A stretch of 64,000 nucleotides of DNA from the NCBI RefSeq assembly GCF_000213175.1, contig NW_009799102.1:1189286-1253285 (forward strand). Reading direction: 5' to 3'. The translations under genes and the position numbers were made by a program. The notes beneath the pieces were generated by a model. The model saw nothing but the letters and a program-made list of their open reading frames with translations, made no database searches and was not told the DNA's origin. The stretch comes from Neurospora tetrasperma FGSC 2508 (lineage: Eukaryota > Ascomycota > Sordariomycetes > Sordariales > Sordariaceae). Below, piece by piece: positions 55,329 to 64,000 of this stretch. How positions within the stretch are numbered: position 1 is the first letter of the stretch; each line of letters starts with the position of its first letter.

Positions 55329-56339
55329 ATGGCAGACTCGGGAGCCGGCGTAGTAGAGGTCGGAGCGCAACCCGAGGACCATGCTCTCGCGTCGGACGTG
55401 CCCGGCAATCCCAACACGGACACACACACCATCGCTTCTCCAGTGACGGGTGCGGAGACGGGCACCCCGGTGCCGTTAGCTGCTGTCCAGGGAGAGGGTG
55501 GAGATATCACCCAGGGCGGAAGAGGAGAGCTTCCTGCGGCCTTTCCCAAGAGACGCCGTGGCCGTCCTCCCGGTCGCCCGAATAGGACAGTCAAGGAGGA
55601 TGATTACCAGGAGAACCCGCTGGTCAAGGCATGGAACGCGGCCAAGGAGGAGCAACCCCTGGCGGCTGTCGCCATCCGCGTTAAAGACGCCCTGACTGCA
55701 GACTCTCTTGTTCACGATACGCAACGGGCCATCTTCAACGACTGTCCCAGTCGCGAATACATCTACTTTGTCAACGGATGGATCACGGCCCGCCACATTG
55801 CCTCTCAGCGGCCCAGTTACGTCAACGGTCTGCTCATCCACTCACGCGGCACAGATGCCCCGGTGCAGTGCACCCAATGTGCTGATCGCCGCACCAAAAA
55901 TGCCCTGGGTCCCTTCATAGTCTGTCGGATCTTGCCCGGGAGCTTCCATAACAGCTGTTCGAACTGCAAGTGGTTCGACAACACGTCAGCCTGTTCGCTG
56001 TATACGGGCCCTACCCCCAACCGGAAGCGCAAGGCCAGGGCCCTTTCTGCTGGACCGAATCCTGAGGAGAACACTACTACTACTACCAACGGGACTTCTG
56101 GTGTTGGTGCTGATCAGCAGAATGTTGCCCCAGACCAGACGGAGATGGCTCACCAGAATGCCCAGTATACGTCCTTGCAATTAGGCGTGAGGATGGCGGC
56201 CCCGGAGGCGGATATGGAGGGAACTGAGGACCTCCAGGGACTTGGCCACGAGCTACAAGACCATGACGCAGTGGAAGAGTCGCAGAGCGGTCAGCTATCA
56301 GCTGGGAATGATGATGACGATGATGATGATGAAGAGTAG
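55329..56339 (+). CDS. AT-hook protein with C-terminal cysteine domain (DUF3716-like)
   Basis: Single exon, 336 residues, probably nuclear. Residues about 74-87 carry an AT-hook, KRRRGRPPGRPNR, which binds the minor groove of AT-rich DNA. Residues about 178-220 have a Cys pattern, QCTQCADRR...CRILPGSFHNSCSNCKWFDNTSACSLY, matching the fungal DUF3716 type, likely a zinc-binding module. The region between (about 95-175) is compact and helical. The C-terminus is T/N-rich and ends in an acidic run (D-rich, encoded by GATGAT repeats). The combination suggests a chromatin or transposon-derived regulator; DUF3716 has no assigned function. The start is the first ATG in a long leader that is free of other in-frame starts. 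Confidence 0.85.
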   Translation: MADSGAGVVEVGAQPEDHALASDVPGNPNTDTHTIASPVTGAETGTPVPLAAVQGEGGDITQGGRGELPAAFPKRRRGRPPGRPNRTVKEDDYQENPLVKAWNAAKEEQPLAAVAIRVKDALTADSLVHDTQRAIFNDCPSREYIYFVNGWITARHIASQRPSYVNGLLIHSRGTDAPVQCTQCADRRTKNALGPFIVCRILPGSFHNSCSNCKWFDNTSACSLYTGPTPNRKRKARALSAGPNPEENTTTTTNGTSGVGADQQNVAPDQTEMAHQNAQYTSLQLGVRMAAPEADMEGTEDLQGLGHELQDHDAVEESQSGQLSAGNDDDDDDDEE

Positions 56340-57616
56340 GGATGAAAACGCCCCTATGTACAGGATACTTGTGGTAGCTAACAATCTGTTGTGTGAGCAG
56401 TAACTCTGTCGACGCTCAGCTTGCCGCCCAGCTTCTTCCCGAGATTCATGGACACAATGACCATCGGGACTAGATGCCCGGACAGAGCACCCACTGAGGC
56501 GAGAGACTGGGGGGATCGTGCTTCTCAATTCTTTATGAAACACCAATAGGGATATATCTGACTGGGTTTGGTTAATGGGTTGCTTCCCACTGGCGCTTTT
56601 CAACGTGCAGGAGTTTCTGTTGCAGGGTTTGCATTTCTTTCTTGTTTGTTTTCTGGTCTTATTTGTCTGTTCCAGTGATAGTTTGTAGTAGTGTATGCTT
56701 TGGGACGGACTTGGTAAGGGTATTGACTCATATCTGTACACAGTAGGACTCGGAAGTGGGAACACATTACGGGCATATTTCCAGACGGAACTAACAACTC
56801 AGGTCAGCGGGAAAAGAGAAGGCTCCACGATGTGATGAGGGTCGTGACCACGATATGTATGGGATTGACGGTAACCTTTTTTTTTGCGTGATCTGGGTAT
56901 CGTGGGAGCGTGGGACTTTGAGTGGTCACTCTTCTTCTCATTCAATCGCTTGACACAAGAATACAGCAATTCTTCCAAGCCAAAATCACCCAAACGAGGA
57001 GAGCCCATGAGTTCAACCATCCTTCCACTGGTAAATGAGTACGGCCTTACGTCATGTTATGCTTTTGCAGGTCTAAATGTACCAACGCTCCATCAATGGC
57101 AGCCCAATCCGGATGGCATTTTATATCCCAAATCCCAACGTCTAGTCGTGGGCCAACATCTCGGTACCGAGCCGAGCCGCTCACTGCCACCCAAGATGGA
57201 AAACACAATCTCCATCAGGCATATTTAGTGTGAATAAATAGAATGATCATGGGCAAAAATTTCCGAATCCATAACTGGTGATGACTTCCGTCCCACCGTC
57301 CCATAAATTTCCGTCCTTACCGAATGTCCACGATCACCGGCATCCGGCAAACAATCCGAAGATCTCCATTGCTTTGGTAGCCGAGATTGGCCTTTCTCAT
57401 CTAGCGCTTAACGCTCATTTTGCATTTGTTTTCCAGGCCCCACTACCAAACATAACTTGAGGTTACCTCTACTTGTTTGGCAACTTCGACTTTTGCTTCA
57501 CTTGCAAAGAAAGTGAGGATAATGCATCACCCCTCATGACTTCATGAATGACCATCAAACAGACATGATCAGTCTGTAGCCTCTCTTTTTGCCATCACGA
57601 GAAACATCAACCTCGG
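56340..57616. other. Gene-free intergenic stretch
   Basis: About 1.3 kb before the cysteine-rich gene. No gene is seen. A CCCCT (STRE-like) box lies at about 57529. Confidence 0.5.
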
Positions 57617-57624
57617 CTATATAG
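57617..57624 (+). promoter_or_regulatory. TATA-like box (CTATATAG) upstream of the cysteine-rich gene
   Basis: CTATATAG, about 260 bases before the ATG at 57880, followed by a C/A-rich leader typical of a transcribed region. A CCCCT stress-type element sits about 90 bases further upstream. TATA boxes are more common at strongly regulated genes. Position relative to the transcript start is unknown. Confidence 0.4.
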
Positions 57625-57879
57625 CTGCGCCCTATCGACACCCTTGGTTATTTTCTTTTTCCAATTTTAGCTCCAGTATCACCGGCATCACATCAATTAA
57701 GCAAGCACAACAGCAACATCGCATCTACATAAGCAGCAAACTGCGACAGCGACAAGACCAGCACAGTTCGAGCACAGTTCGAGCACATTTCCAGCCATCA
57801 ACCAAAACCGAAAAGAAGAAGAAAAGAAAAAACCGCCACAACTCCCAACAGCTATAACCCAAAAACGCCACCCGCCAAA

Positions 57880-58086
57880 ATGCCCGACTGCGCTCACAAG
57901 ACCTCCGGCAACTCGTGCGGCTGCACCTCCACCGCGCCAGCCGGCCAGAGCCTCTGCGCCTGGTGTCGCGACGGACACAAGACCATTGTAAAGAACAACG
58001 CGAACAGCGCCAATGAGGACCAGGATCAGAATGACGGGAATGTTGGGCCGGAGTTTTGTCGCTCGGGGTGTGGTTTCAAGTACTGA
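57880..58086 (+). CDS. Small cysteine-rich protein, 68 residues, unknown function
   Basis: Single exon with a good start context (GCCAAAATGCC). Seven cysteines form three clusters: C4; GNSCGC (13, 15); SLCAWC (26, 29); and FCRSGCGFK (60, 64) after an N/D/Q-rich linker. The protein has no signal peptide, so it is likely cytosolic, which favours metal binding over disulfides. It is not the classic Neurospora copper metallothionein, which is shorter and much richer in Cys. A metallothionein-like or small zinc-binding protein is the best guess. A TATA-like box and a long CA-rich leader precede it; a GA-rich repeat follows the stop. The codon choice (GCC, AAC, TGC) is that of a well-expressed gene. 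Confidence 0.75.
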   Translation: MPDCAHKTSGNSCGCTSTAPAGQSLCAWCRDGHKTIVKNNANSANEDQDQNDGNVGPEFCRSGCGFKY

Positions 58087-58181
58087 GAGATTCAGGGTTT
58101 ATGATGAACCTTGAGGTCGTGAATTGGAAGATGGGGCCCGGGCCCTGATGAATGGGAGATGCTCTGACGGGGACGCAACAT

Positions 58182-58216
58182 GGAGAGAAAGAGAGAGAGA
58201 GAGGTAGAGAGAGAGA
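58182..58216. repeat. GA dinucleotide repeat
   Basis: A GA-rich tract with small interruptions, about 100 bases after the cysteine-rich gene stop. It continues into a longer purine-rich region on the + strand to about 58380. Confidence 0.9.
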
Positions 58217-61126
58217 CGGAAGTATGAGTGGCGGACTTGAGGCGGGAAAGGGAAGGAGGCAAAGCGGGATGGGGATAGAGTCGGGAAGTTGAATGTAAGA
58301 ATAGAAGGAGGAAAGAGACTGAGTGCAAGACGGAGGAAAGGCAAAAGGGAAATAGAGAAAAAGAACTGGCGGGATCAAAAGGGTCATTTGGTAGAGGTAC
58401 ACAGCAGCATTTTAAGAAGGAAGGAATACAGTGAGCGATCCGTTACCTTGAATCTGTCCTTCCAATTTCCCGCGTTTCATCTGGCTGGATGCCCTCTTTC
58501 CTTATTTCGGGCTTTTTTGCGTAAGCATTATCTCATCGTGACTCAATTGTACTCATTGAGGGTTGAGAAGGAACGGCGACACCGCGTTAGTGAGAGTGCT
58601 GGTGTAAACTAGCAAGGAAGGAATACGGGAAGGTTGGAGAATCCGAATCATTAGTAAGAAATGCCTCGGGGCCCGACTTGCAATGGTGAAATCGAATGAT
58701 ATTCTGTCCAATCCTGGCTCCGGACGCTGTATTGTAGTGTACTGCATCGTGGTAAGCACGAGGGTTAGGGTCAGTTTACGAGCTTTGTTTACTACCCCTG
58801 AGCAATACGAGGACTCAAAAACGTTGTAGCAAAAGATCATTCGAGCCGGCCTCCTCGTTGGTGTAACATCGAGATGGTGGTTTGGTATCGGGCAGTCGTC
58901 TTGGTGTTTCTGGAGGAAAAGCACAACTTGAAGTGGTCCGTGGGCTTCCCCAAGGGTTCTGACGGACTCTCGCTAGGGCAGGTACGGTGCGGCGTCAAGA
59001 TTCGAGCGGAGGAACACTGCTCATGGTCGACTGCTCTTGCAAATCTTTGGAAAAAGTGCAAGATTGAACGTTAGTAGACTGCAGTGGCAGTTGCACCTTC
59101 GCATTATCCAACCCATCTTTTACCCCACATAAACGACATCATCTAATTTCCCCCCTAGTCATGATAATCCCTCCACCACCCACTGGGCCGCCGTTATCAC
59201 ATTGTCACGCACACTTCCCCCCGGCATATGGGCACATATCCCCAGCTTCCTGAACCAACCTGCTCCCTGCCCCCCCATCTCACTCTGCCACGTAAGTAGG
59301 TAGTAACCTTCTGCTTCTCCTCCACGCCCACGCACAGATTTCCAACGGCCGTGATCCACACCGAATTCGAACTTGACGCACCCTTCGCCCGCCACGTGAT
59401 ATCCCCCCGGGTCGCCGACCCCTGGCTGTCGTCCGATTCCTCGGCGATCCACCAGGCGACGTAGTCGGCGCGGTAGCTGAGGTCGACCGCGCGGATGTAG
59501 GCGGATGCGCGGTTGTCGAACTATTGTTTCTGGGAAAAGCAGTAGGGTTCAGAGACTTCACATCACAGGGTTCCTATGTTTGTGCCGAGCCTCCATTGAC
59601 GCCGGTCCAGGGGGTGACTCCATCGACCTTCGGCACCGCGGCACCGTCATCTTAGACTATCGATTCATAGTCTCCTCCGGTGCGTCGGCATCTTGCTCGA
59701 GATGACCACCGGGAAGACTGATTGTCATATTGCCGTTACTGGTCGAAACAAGCCAGCCTCCACTTTGTCTGTAGAGAGACGACCGCCTGAGTTCCACCTG
59801 GGCTCGGCGTATTCATGAAGAACTAAGTTGTCGTCGTTCTGGAAGGTAAGTTATCGTCTCGGAAGACAATTTGGCTTTTCCGTTCTTTGATTTGGAAGAG
59901 CTGCCGGGGTTATAATGTCGCCGGTTTTGAAAGATACCTGTGTCTACTATGAGTGAAGGATGTCATAAATCGGGAACTTGAACAACTTACCATAGGGGAA
60001 TATTCAGTGGTGACTGCAGTGCTAGAGGTAGATAATCGGGAGTAATCAAGGGATATACATATTCAGAGAGCATGAAAAGGATAATATTGAAATTGAGCTT
60101 CAGTCTTGTCTATCTCATACCTACCTGGCTGCCCCTTCCTTAGATACTTGTACTTCTCTTCCTCAAAACCTCACAATACCTACCGATGATAATCTTAGCC
60201 ATAGGCCTTCAACGTAAAGCTGTCGTCACCGGGGTAACCCCTAACCCAATAAGAGTCCGATTTTCGACTTGGGCAGACCGAGGACACCTTGAATTGCACA
60301 GCTGGTGACTCTAAGCCACTCTCGATTGAATGTCTTGCGCCATCCTTCTCAAGGAAATCCTCGTTCGATATGTGAAGAAACCGAAAAGGGAACATGTGAC
60401 GGTGCGGATGGATCAAAAGGAAAAGATGCCCTCGCTGTTGGTGTCAAAATTTATGCACGCTTGCGTGTTCACCACCCGGCTGTTTTGGTGGTAATGCTGG
60501 GCTCGTTGAACGAAATCGGACACAGCAGGAAGAGAAGAATAAGATGAGAGATGAAGGACATGTTCGGATGAAGGTGATATCATTGTACATAGAGGAGTTA
60601 GGATATTTTGACCAATACGAAAGCGAGAATTGGACTAAAGCTGTATGTTTAACTGCATGTTGATGCTTTAACTGCATATCTCTTGACCACTAAGGAAAAT
60701 GCCGGCAATCTGCACTATCGGGTATCACGTGGTAGCGTGTGCACTTGGACCAGGATCCTTCGGCCTTCACTTGGATCGCGTTTCGCTTGCAACCCCAGAA
60801 CCGTTATCGCATTTCTTCGTTACCTTATCGCATCTGCAGTGTTCTCGACGAGAAAGTCCTCTTGCGCGTGTCAATCATATTCAGCAGACATAACCAATCC
60901 AGACAACAACTATAACGAATACCACACAACAGAGCGCCCGCTTAGCTATCCTGCCATCTCTCGATCCAGCATCCAGACGAGCTTCCCACGAGCACCGGCG
61001 CACTGAGTATCGCGGCGACAAAAGGCCTACGTCATGCACACCAACGGGCTTCGATCCACGCTATAGCTCTACAACACACACAACCCGGAAGCGAGTTGAG
61101 GCTGTCCCTGCCAGATCATCGTCAAC
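58217..61126. other. Gene-poor stretch with a possible broken gene
   Basis: About 2.9 kb without a complete gene. A minus-strand stretch at about 59350-59530 gives a coherent peptide (FDNRASAYIRAVDLSYRADY, then WWIAEESDDSQG) directly after an AG acceptor-like site, but upstream frames contain stops and no start or family could be assigned. It may be a gene relic. From about 60880 the + strand is a C/A-rich leader of the Tfb4 gene. Confidence 0.45.
59350..59530 (-). pseudogene. Possible gene fragment, unassigned
   Basis: GC-rich third positions and a compact, aromatic-rich peptide set this apart from the flanking sequence. It begins after ...AACAATAG, an acceptor-like site at about 59528, and runs into a loss of frame quality near 59350. 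No start codon, no recognised domain. It may be an exon of an unmodelled gene instead. Confidence 0.25.
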
Positions 61127-62446
61127 ATGACGGTCCAGGACGCCGTCGACGCCTCCGAACACTACGAAATTTACAACACCGATGATATCCCCTCCCTTTA
61201 TACCATAATCATCGACACCAACCCACGCGCCTGGGCCGCCCTGAACGATGTCCTTCCACTCACGAAAGCGCTCGCCAACATTCTAATATTTGTCAACTCC
61301 CACTTAGCCTTCAATAACTCCAACCAAGTAGCTCTCATAGCATCACATACGAACCGGGCAGTATGGCTCTACCCAACAGCACCCGACCAGAACCCCGGCC
61401 GACAACCGCAAAATCCAAACGAAGACGTCGAAATGCGCGACGCCTCCTTCACAAGTAAACAACAATCTCCACCGCCCGCAAACAAATACCCCCTCTTCGC
61501 CCAAATCGAGCGCTCCCTCCTCTCCTCCCTGCGATCTCTCATAACCGACACCACAACCGAGGACATCACCTCTACAACCACCACCCAGATTTCCGGCGCC
61601 CTGACCCTCGCCCTCGCGCACATCAACAAAACCGCCCTCCTCTTCGCCCCCTCCAACTCCGCCACAGGTCCAACCCCCTCCTCCGCAGGCGGCAAGTCCT
61701 CCGTCTCCACAACCTCCGGCGCCGGCCCAGGTGGCGGCAACGCAGCCTCCCTCCCTGGCATCGGCGGTGGCGGTCTCGCAGGCCTGCACGCCCGCATCCT
61801 GGTGGTCAGCGTAAGCGACAGCTCCCCCTCGCAGTACATCCCGACCATGAACGCCGTGTTCGCGGCAGCGCACGCGCGCATCGCCATCGACACGCTGGCG
61901 CTGCGGGGTAGTGCAACGTTCTTGCAGCAGGCGAGCTACATCACGCGCGGCACGTTTATACGGGCGCAGGAGCCGAGGGGACTGTTGCAGTACTTGATGT
62001 TTGGGTTTGGAAGCGGGAGCGCGCCACAGGGGTTGGCGGCGGCGGGGCACCAGCGGTCTCAGCAGCAGCATGGGGGAAATAAGGGGAAAGAGGACAAGGC
62101 GAGCGAGAAGGCCGTTGGCGCCGCGGCTAAGGGAGGGGCCAAGCATGGAGGCCAGAAGTTCCTGGGGAGTAATGCTAGCGTGGCGGATCTCTTGGTCACG
62201 CCTAGTGCGGACTCGGTGGATTTCCGGGCGGCGTGTTTCTGTCATCGGAACGTGATTGATACGGGGTTTGTGTGCAGTATCTGCTTGAGCATCTTTTGCG
62301 AGGTGCCCGAGGGTGGGGAGTGTTTGACGTGCGGGACCAAGTTAGCGTTGGGGAATTACGGGAGGAAGTTACCTGTACTGCCTTCAAAGGCTGCTGCTCC
62401 TCCCGGAGGAGGGCAGGCGAATGGGAAAGGGACGATGCTGAAATAA
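61127..62446 (+). CDS. tfb4: TFIIH core subunit Tfb4 (p34)
   Basis: Single exon, 439 residues. Tfb4/p34 is part of core TFIIH, needed for promoter opening by RNA polymerase II and for nucleotide excision repair, and binds Ssl1/p44. The VWA-like domain starts with LYTIIIDTNPRAWAAL and continues with ILIFVNSHLAFNNSNQVALIASH; the second half of the fold is ILVVSVSDSSPSQYIPTMNAVFAA and GSATFLQQASYITRGTF. The C-terminal C4 zinc module reads CFCHRNVIDTGFVCSICLSIFC with CLTCGTK after it. Two insertions with A/G/S low complexity (about 185-220 and 300-345) are typical of fungal forms. The start is the first ATG after a leader and directly precedes conserved sequence. It is convergent with the XRCC4-like gene (367 bases). 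Confidence 0.94.
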   Translation: MTVQDAVDASEHYEIYNTDDIPSLYTIIIDTNPRAWAALNDVLPLTKALANILIFVNSHLAFNNSNQVALIASHTNRAVWLYPTAPDQNPGRQPQNPNEDVEMRDASFTSKQQSPPPANKYPLFAQIERSLLSSLRSLITDTTTEDITSTTTTQISGALTLALAHINKTALLFAPSNSATGPTPSSAGGKSSVSTTSGAGPGGGNAASLPGIGGGGLAGLHARILVVSVSDSSPSQYIPTMNAVFAAAHARIAIDTLALRGSATFLQQASYITRGTFIRAQEPRGLLQYLMFGFGSGSAPQGLAAAGHQRSQQQHGGNKGKEDKASEKAVGAAAKGGAKHGGQKFLGSNASVADLLVTPSADSVDFRAACFCHRNVIDTGFVCSICLSIFCEVPEGGECLTCGTKLALGNYGRKLPVLPSKAAAPPGGGQANGKGTMLK

Positions 62447-62813
62447 GTCTTCAGCGAGTTATGGAATAGAGTGAAGAGGTAACTGATGGTGGATGATGTT
62501 TTTGTCCTGGGCCGGGGAACCAGGCAGTCAAGAGGCCGACTAGAGGCTGGGAGGTGGTAAAACCCACACACAAATTTGCCCGTGGGATATCTATCGGAAA
62601 CGGATAAAAAGGCTTGGAAAACTATATATACACATAGAGTCTGACATGCAGTGCTAATACCCATAAAACAGCTTTTATTGCAAATATCACTTTACTGGAC
62701 ATGGATTGCCACTATGGGATTCAGCCATCGACACCTGTCATCAAAGACTTGTCTGATTATTATCCATCGTTATATCACGTTCCCCCGACTCGTGTTCAAC
62801 GTCCACCGTCCGC
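62447..62813. other. Convergent 3' region
   Basis: 367 bases between Tfb4 and XRCC4-like stop codons; no gene seen. Confidence 0.55.
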
Positions 62814-64000
62814 TCACAACTCATCATCAGACTCCGTCTCACTCCCCTCATCCACTACAGCAGCAGCAGCAGGTTGAGACGCTCTCGTAGCCGTCGCCCC
62901 CGCCCTCTTAGTATGAGAAATGGGCGTTTGCGTCTCCTTTCCCTTTCCCTTTCCTACGACAGCAGCCGTCGTCTTTTTCTGAGGGGTTGTCGTCGTTGTC
63001 GAGGATGCCGCTGCCGTGCGTTGTCGTCTAGCAGGCGGCGGTGAAGGAGGCGGCACATCAAGATCCTTCTCCCCGGCTTCTACAGTCCCATCCTCCTCAT
63101 CGGGCTCACTGGCTGTTTCGTCATCGTCGCGGTCTGGGGTGTTGCGGTCAGATGTCTTATTGAGGACCTCATCTTCGTCCTCGTCGTTATCAGTGACGTC
63201 CTCGTGGTCGAGGGTTTTGCTAGAGGATGATTGTCCCATGGTGACCGTCTTTGATGATGGTTCCGGCTCTGATTCTGGCTCTGGTTCCGGCTCGTCGACA
63301 TCCATCTTTTCGAATTTTGCGTGGTCGTCGTCGTCGTTGTCGTCGTCGTCGTCATCGTCTGATGATGGTACGTCCTTCGCAGCCTTTCGTTTTCCTGGTC
63401 TGGAGACACGGGCGGTTCTTGTGTTTGTCCTTGCTTTCGCTGATCCTGTTCCGCGTCCTCCTGCTCCTATCTTGCCGATCTTGGCACCACCCTCTTCTTC
63501 CTCATTCTCCTCATTTTCATCCTCATCCAATTGACTTTCCGGTACGTTAACTCTGGACTTACTCCTCGCACTCTCAATCACCCCCGACAACCTCTCCCGC
63601 GAACCCGACCTTGGCCTTGCTCTACTGCTCAAAGCTTGCTGCTGCTGACGAATCTTGGCCTTCTTCTCATTAAGCAGCGCCCTGAACTTCTGCAACAGTT
63701 CGGTCTCCTGCTCAACCTTGGACTGCGTGAGTTCCTCCAACTGCTTCTTCAGGTCAGCCACACGGGCCTCGAGATCCGCGACCTGCGCGGCGGAGGTGGA
63801 CAGGGAAGTGAGTGCGGTTTGACGGGAGATGGCGAGTTGCGAACACCAGTCGAAGAGCTGGATCTCGGAGGAAGGGGAGTGAACGAGGGTTAGGGCACCA
63901 AGCCGTTGGTTGATGCCGGCTACGCGGCGACGGATGGTGATGGTGATGGACTTTTTCTTGCCCCGGGTTTCTACTTCGGCGCCGGCTTCGATGCCTTCTA
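62814..64000 (-). CDS. XRCC4/Lif1-like DNA repair protein, C-terminal part (5' end beyond window)
   Basis: The frame runs from the window edge (codon boundary at 63998) to TGA at 62814, at least 395 residues; the start lies outside. XRCC4/Lif1 is the scaffold that stabilises DNA ligase IV in non-homologous end joining. The visible part begins with the end of the head domain (KKKSITITIRRRVAGINQRLG, IQLFDWCSQL), followed by a long coiled coil (about 80 residues, with VADLEARVADLKKQLEEL and RALLNEKKAKIRQQQ). The rest is a disordered tail rich in D/E, S, K and T with a poly-D run and an E-P-E-P run, ending in DDEL. The poly-D segment is encoded by a GTC-type repeat at about 63324-63361. The head-coil order supports the assignment; no search was made. 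Other coiled-coil nuclear proteins remain possible. Confidence 0.75.
   Translation of the reverse strand, partial: EGIEAGAEVETRGKKKSITITIRRRVAGINQRLGALTLVHSPSSEIQLFDWCSQLAISRQTALTSLSTSAAQVADLEARVADLKKQLEELTQSKVEQETELLQKFRALLNEKKAKIRQQQQALSSRARPRSGSRERLSGVIESARSKSRVNVPESQLDEDENEENEEEEGGAKIGKIGAGGRGTGSAKARTNTRTARVSRPGKRKAAKDVPSSDDDDDDDNDDDDHAKFEKMDVDEPEPEPESEPEPSSKTVTMGQSSSSKTLDHEDVTDNDEDEDEVLNKTSDRNTPDRDDDETASEPDEEDGTVEAGEKDLDVPPPSPPPARRQRTAAASSTTTTTPQKKTTAAVVGKGKGKETQTPISHTKRAGATATRASQPAAAAVVDEGSETESDDEL

Noticed and set aside
62814-62830. C-terminal DDEL as an ER-retention signal
   Set aside because: There is no signal peptide evidence and the protein type is nuclear; the resemblance to KDEL/HDEL is chance.

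Overview
This window is nuclear DNA of a filamentous ascomycete, most likely a sordariomycete close to Neurospora/Sordaria. The signs are short introns (about 50-170 nt) with GTRNGT donors and CTAAC/CTGAC branch sites, spliced tRNA genes, low-complexity Q/N/S/P-rich regulatory proteins, widely spaced genes, and proteins typical of that group (cyclin C of Mediator, Ama1-type APC/C activator, WDR48-like protein, P450s). The placement comes from sequence character and recognised families; no search was run.

Layout, left to right. 1-6269: no gene I can support. 6270-6933 (+): small conserved fungal protein, followed by about 2.8 kb of strand-biased, U-rich non-genic sequence. 9836-12031 (+): BTB-domain protein whose start codon is formed by the last unit of a 13-copy 9-bp repeat. 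12760-13963 (+): TauD/TfdA-type dioxygenase. 14346-15473 (-): cyclin C. 17108-19638 (+): EF-hand mitochondrial carrier. 21599-24099 (+): single-pass membrane protein. 24869-26353 (-): unknown protein. 29079-30901 (+): proline-rich protein in six exons. 31789-32763 (+): mitochondrial S-adenosylmethionine carrier. 33256-36695 (-): WDR48-like deubiquitinase cofactor. 38090-40498 (+): tRNA(Ile)-lysidine synthase-like protein. 41199-42619 (-): Rab geranylgeranyltransferase alpha subunit. 44066-46793 (+): Ama1-type APC/C activator. 47213-48631 (-): short P450. 50272-51140 (-): broken P450. 51844-53072: a cluster of three intron-containing tRNA genes (His, Leu, His). 53755-54696 (-): syntaxin-8-like Qc-SNARE. 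55329-56339 (+): AT-hook/zinc-type nuclear protein. 57880-58086 (+): 68-residue cysteine-rich protein. 61127-62446 (+): TFIIH subunit Tfb4. 62814 to beyond 64000 (-): XRCC4/Lif1-like repair protein, cut by the window end.

The genes are mostly independent housekeeping functions: transcription (cyclin C, Tfb4), DNA repair (Tfb4, Lif1, WDR48), mitochondrial transport and tRNA modification (two carriers, TilS), vesicle traffic (Bet4, Syn8), meiosis (Ama1) and oxidation (TauD, P450). There is no sign of an operon-like or metabolite cluster. Exon models were built by hand from splice consensus, reading frame and family continuity. I found no clear novel system. The most unusual items are the start-codon repeat, a probable GC-AG intron, several tiny first coding exons, uORFs placed tightly against start codons, and the inverted pair of His tRNA genes.
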